In this document: piece after piece, positions 62,455 through 64,000 of the stretch
Numbering within the stretch: the first letter of the stretch is position 1
How the letters are laid out: every line of letters starts with the position of its first letter
Assembly: GCA_032718475.1 (NCBI GenBank)
Contig: JAUCBJ010000576.1
Span: 1-64,000, forward strand
Direction of reading: 5' to 3'
DNA: 64,000 nucleotides
Source of the DNA: Nemertoderma westbladi
Taxonomy: Eukaryota > Xenacoelomorpha > Nemertodermatida > Nemertodermatidae
The notes under the pieces: model-generated
What the model was told of the DNA's origin: nothing
Databases searched by the model: none
Seen by the model: only the letters and a program-made list of their open reading frames with translations
Translations under genes and position numbers: made by a program

Positions 62455-63986
62455 TTTCGGTGAGGAGGTCGATTGTATTTTCCTCGTCGAATAATTGGTT
62501 GATATCGTCATTATCTGAGAAGTATGGTGTTCCCTCAGTTGTGGTCTCTCCCTCACTGATTTCTTCTTCCCATTCACTCACCTGATGTACCTTGTCGTTA
62601 GGTAGTCTTTCCATGAGTGTTACTCTCATCCCTACTCTTGTTCCTACTGAGTTCCTACTTGAGTGTTCCTACTCTCATTCTTCCCGCATATGTTTGTAAT
62701 GGTTGCGGTCGAGCAGGCCGTTTTTCTAATGTCTCAAGCGCCTCATGCGCGTTTTGGCCGATCAATATCTGCACCCCTGGGTAGTTGGTGTTGAATCTAG
62801 GGATATCATGCTGCTGGTTAAAATGGTCTTCATCCCAGTTGTAAGGTTCTACTTGGCTGGTAGCAAAGTTCTTTATCGCCACCATTTTTACTGACCTTAT
62901 GCTATGTTCTCCTAGTTCATCCTGGGGAGTGGACAACGCGCCTACATAGTAGTCTGTAGCTACTGTGGATTTCCAAACCTGCATAATTCCTGAAAGATTC
63001 AACTTAGTTCGGAACTTGGGTTGTCCAGCAAAGATGTCTTTGGCTAGTTCTTTGTCGATGAATGTTCCTGTGCTGCCGGAGTCCAGGAGGGCGTTTACTA
63101 TAAAACTCTTACCTGGCCCATGGACTCTCAGCTGAACTACTGGGAATTCCCGGATTCCGACGTTGGAAGTTGGCGCTTTCCAAGATGGTTGTCGGTCCAG
63201 AATAGTCAGTTGCGTTTCGTTATCGGTTTCAGTCTCATACATAAGCGCTCGATACACTGCGGTGTTTATCATATAACAGGATTCGATTTCGTCGGAGAAT
63301 TCGTCCGTGTAAAATCCTTCCATCTCAGAACTGTGGTCAGTGTCGTTCACATCACTGAATTGGACATGTAGTTCGGGCTCACTTACCTGACTCGTGCGGG
63401 TTCTTTCAAATTCTGTGTGCAGCAAGATATGATGTTTCGCACCGCACTTAGCGCACCTCGTGTCTGAGTAACAGGTCCGCCGTTGGTGTCCTTGTCTGAG
63501 ACAATTATAACACAACCGCTTATCCCACATGACATCACGTCTATCCTTTAGGGATTTCTTCAAGAATTCATCACATCCACTTAAACGATGGGGCCCGTCG
63601 CACAATGCACATTTGGGTTTGATGTTACTTACTTTAACCTATGTTGTGTTGTGCACACTTGTTCTTTCCTCGGGCTTTCTTCCATGAATTATCTTAGGAG
63701 ACGTAGGAGGAGTTTTTGTTACCTGTTCTCTCCTGTCACTGGTTCGAGACTTAGATTTACTTACGTCTTTCGGTGTTTTGTTGACATAGTAAGATTTTTC
63801 GGTGTCTTTCCCGCTGTTCTCCTCTTGGGAGGTTTGGCTTTCGCCGTCGTCTGTATAACACACTGGTGTTACCTTTCTCCTAGAAACGGGTTTTTCACTC
63901 ACCTTATTCTCCGGTGTCTTCTCTCGGGTCTGCTTTAGGAGCTGTAATCTTACCTCTCCATTTAAGAATGACATGAGATCAGCCAT
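62455..63986 (-). pseudogene. Partial BEL gag-protease (BEL-2), runs to the window edge
   Basis: The gag segment 63642-63986 ends at an in-frame TAG (63639-63641). The same frame continues with CALCDGPHRLSGC, CYNCLRQGHQRRTC and CAKCGAKHHILLH, then a protease with ALLDSGSTGTFIDKE and ILIGQNAHEAL (62655-63605). It then shifts one base forward into EWEEEISEGETTTEGT (62351-62629). The shift sits in a short tandem expansion of AGTAGGAAC-like units (about 62625-62672). At about 62455 the coding abuts the 3' end of the LINE. RT and later domains are absent. Confidence 0.82.
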
Positions 63987-64000
63987 GGTAGGGTCTCTTT

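Overview
The window reads as nuclear DNA from an invertebrate animal. Reasons: several BEL/Pao and Gypsy LTR retrotransposons, non-LTR retrotransposons with Pol III/tRNA-derived relatives, hAT and piggyBac DNA transposons, and one likely host gene that has a signal peptide, a PAN/Apple-like cysteine module and clean GT-AG introns. No operons, bacterial promoters or CRISPR are present. The species cannot be fixed from the sequence alone. Apart from the two host exons, nearly everything is transposable-element sequence, heavily nested.

Layout. 0-5 kb: an internally deleted BEL element (minus strand) with a 63-aa ORF overlapping its long ORF. 5-9.8 kb: tandem repeats, then a 5'-truncated Gypsy pol (plus) with a polypurine tract and the start of a 3' LTR. 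9.8-13.5 kb: LINE fragments, a foldback repeat and the PAN-domain host exons (minus). 13.5-41.2 kb: one nested stack. The base is copy A of an unrecognised zinc-knuckle protein family, here called family X. It is split by a piggyBac-type MITE (TTAA ends, 15661-16974) and by a hAT-type element (17026-40699, 8-bp duplication GTTACGAG). The hAT is filled by a young 17.5-kb BEL element (17222-34692, two 1.89-kb LTRs with only about four differences, 4-bp duplication TTAC), a LINE with a restriction-like endonuclease domain carrying a coding minisatellite, and a tRNA-derived SINE. 41-54 kb: a LINE scrap, the 216-bp LTR and 3' end of a BEL copy, an internally deleted family X copy C, a second copy of the same BEL 3' segment, and the rest of a decayed BEL element (minus). 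54-64 kb: AT-rich repeats, a piggyBac transposase fragment cut by family X copy B (minus), a 5'-truncated LINE, and a partial BEL gag-protease running to the window edge.

Most notable: (1) family X, present at four loci, one of them (copy D) lying downstream of pol inside the young BEL element, the position of an env-like third ORF; (2) a 16-17 nt DNA motif repeated nine times in that BEL element, in at least two reading frames and in non-coding parts; (3) the nested stack, whose target duplications let copy A be followed across more than 25 kb of insertions; (4) the family X copy sandwiched between two near-identical 1.65-kb BEL segments.
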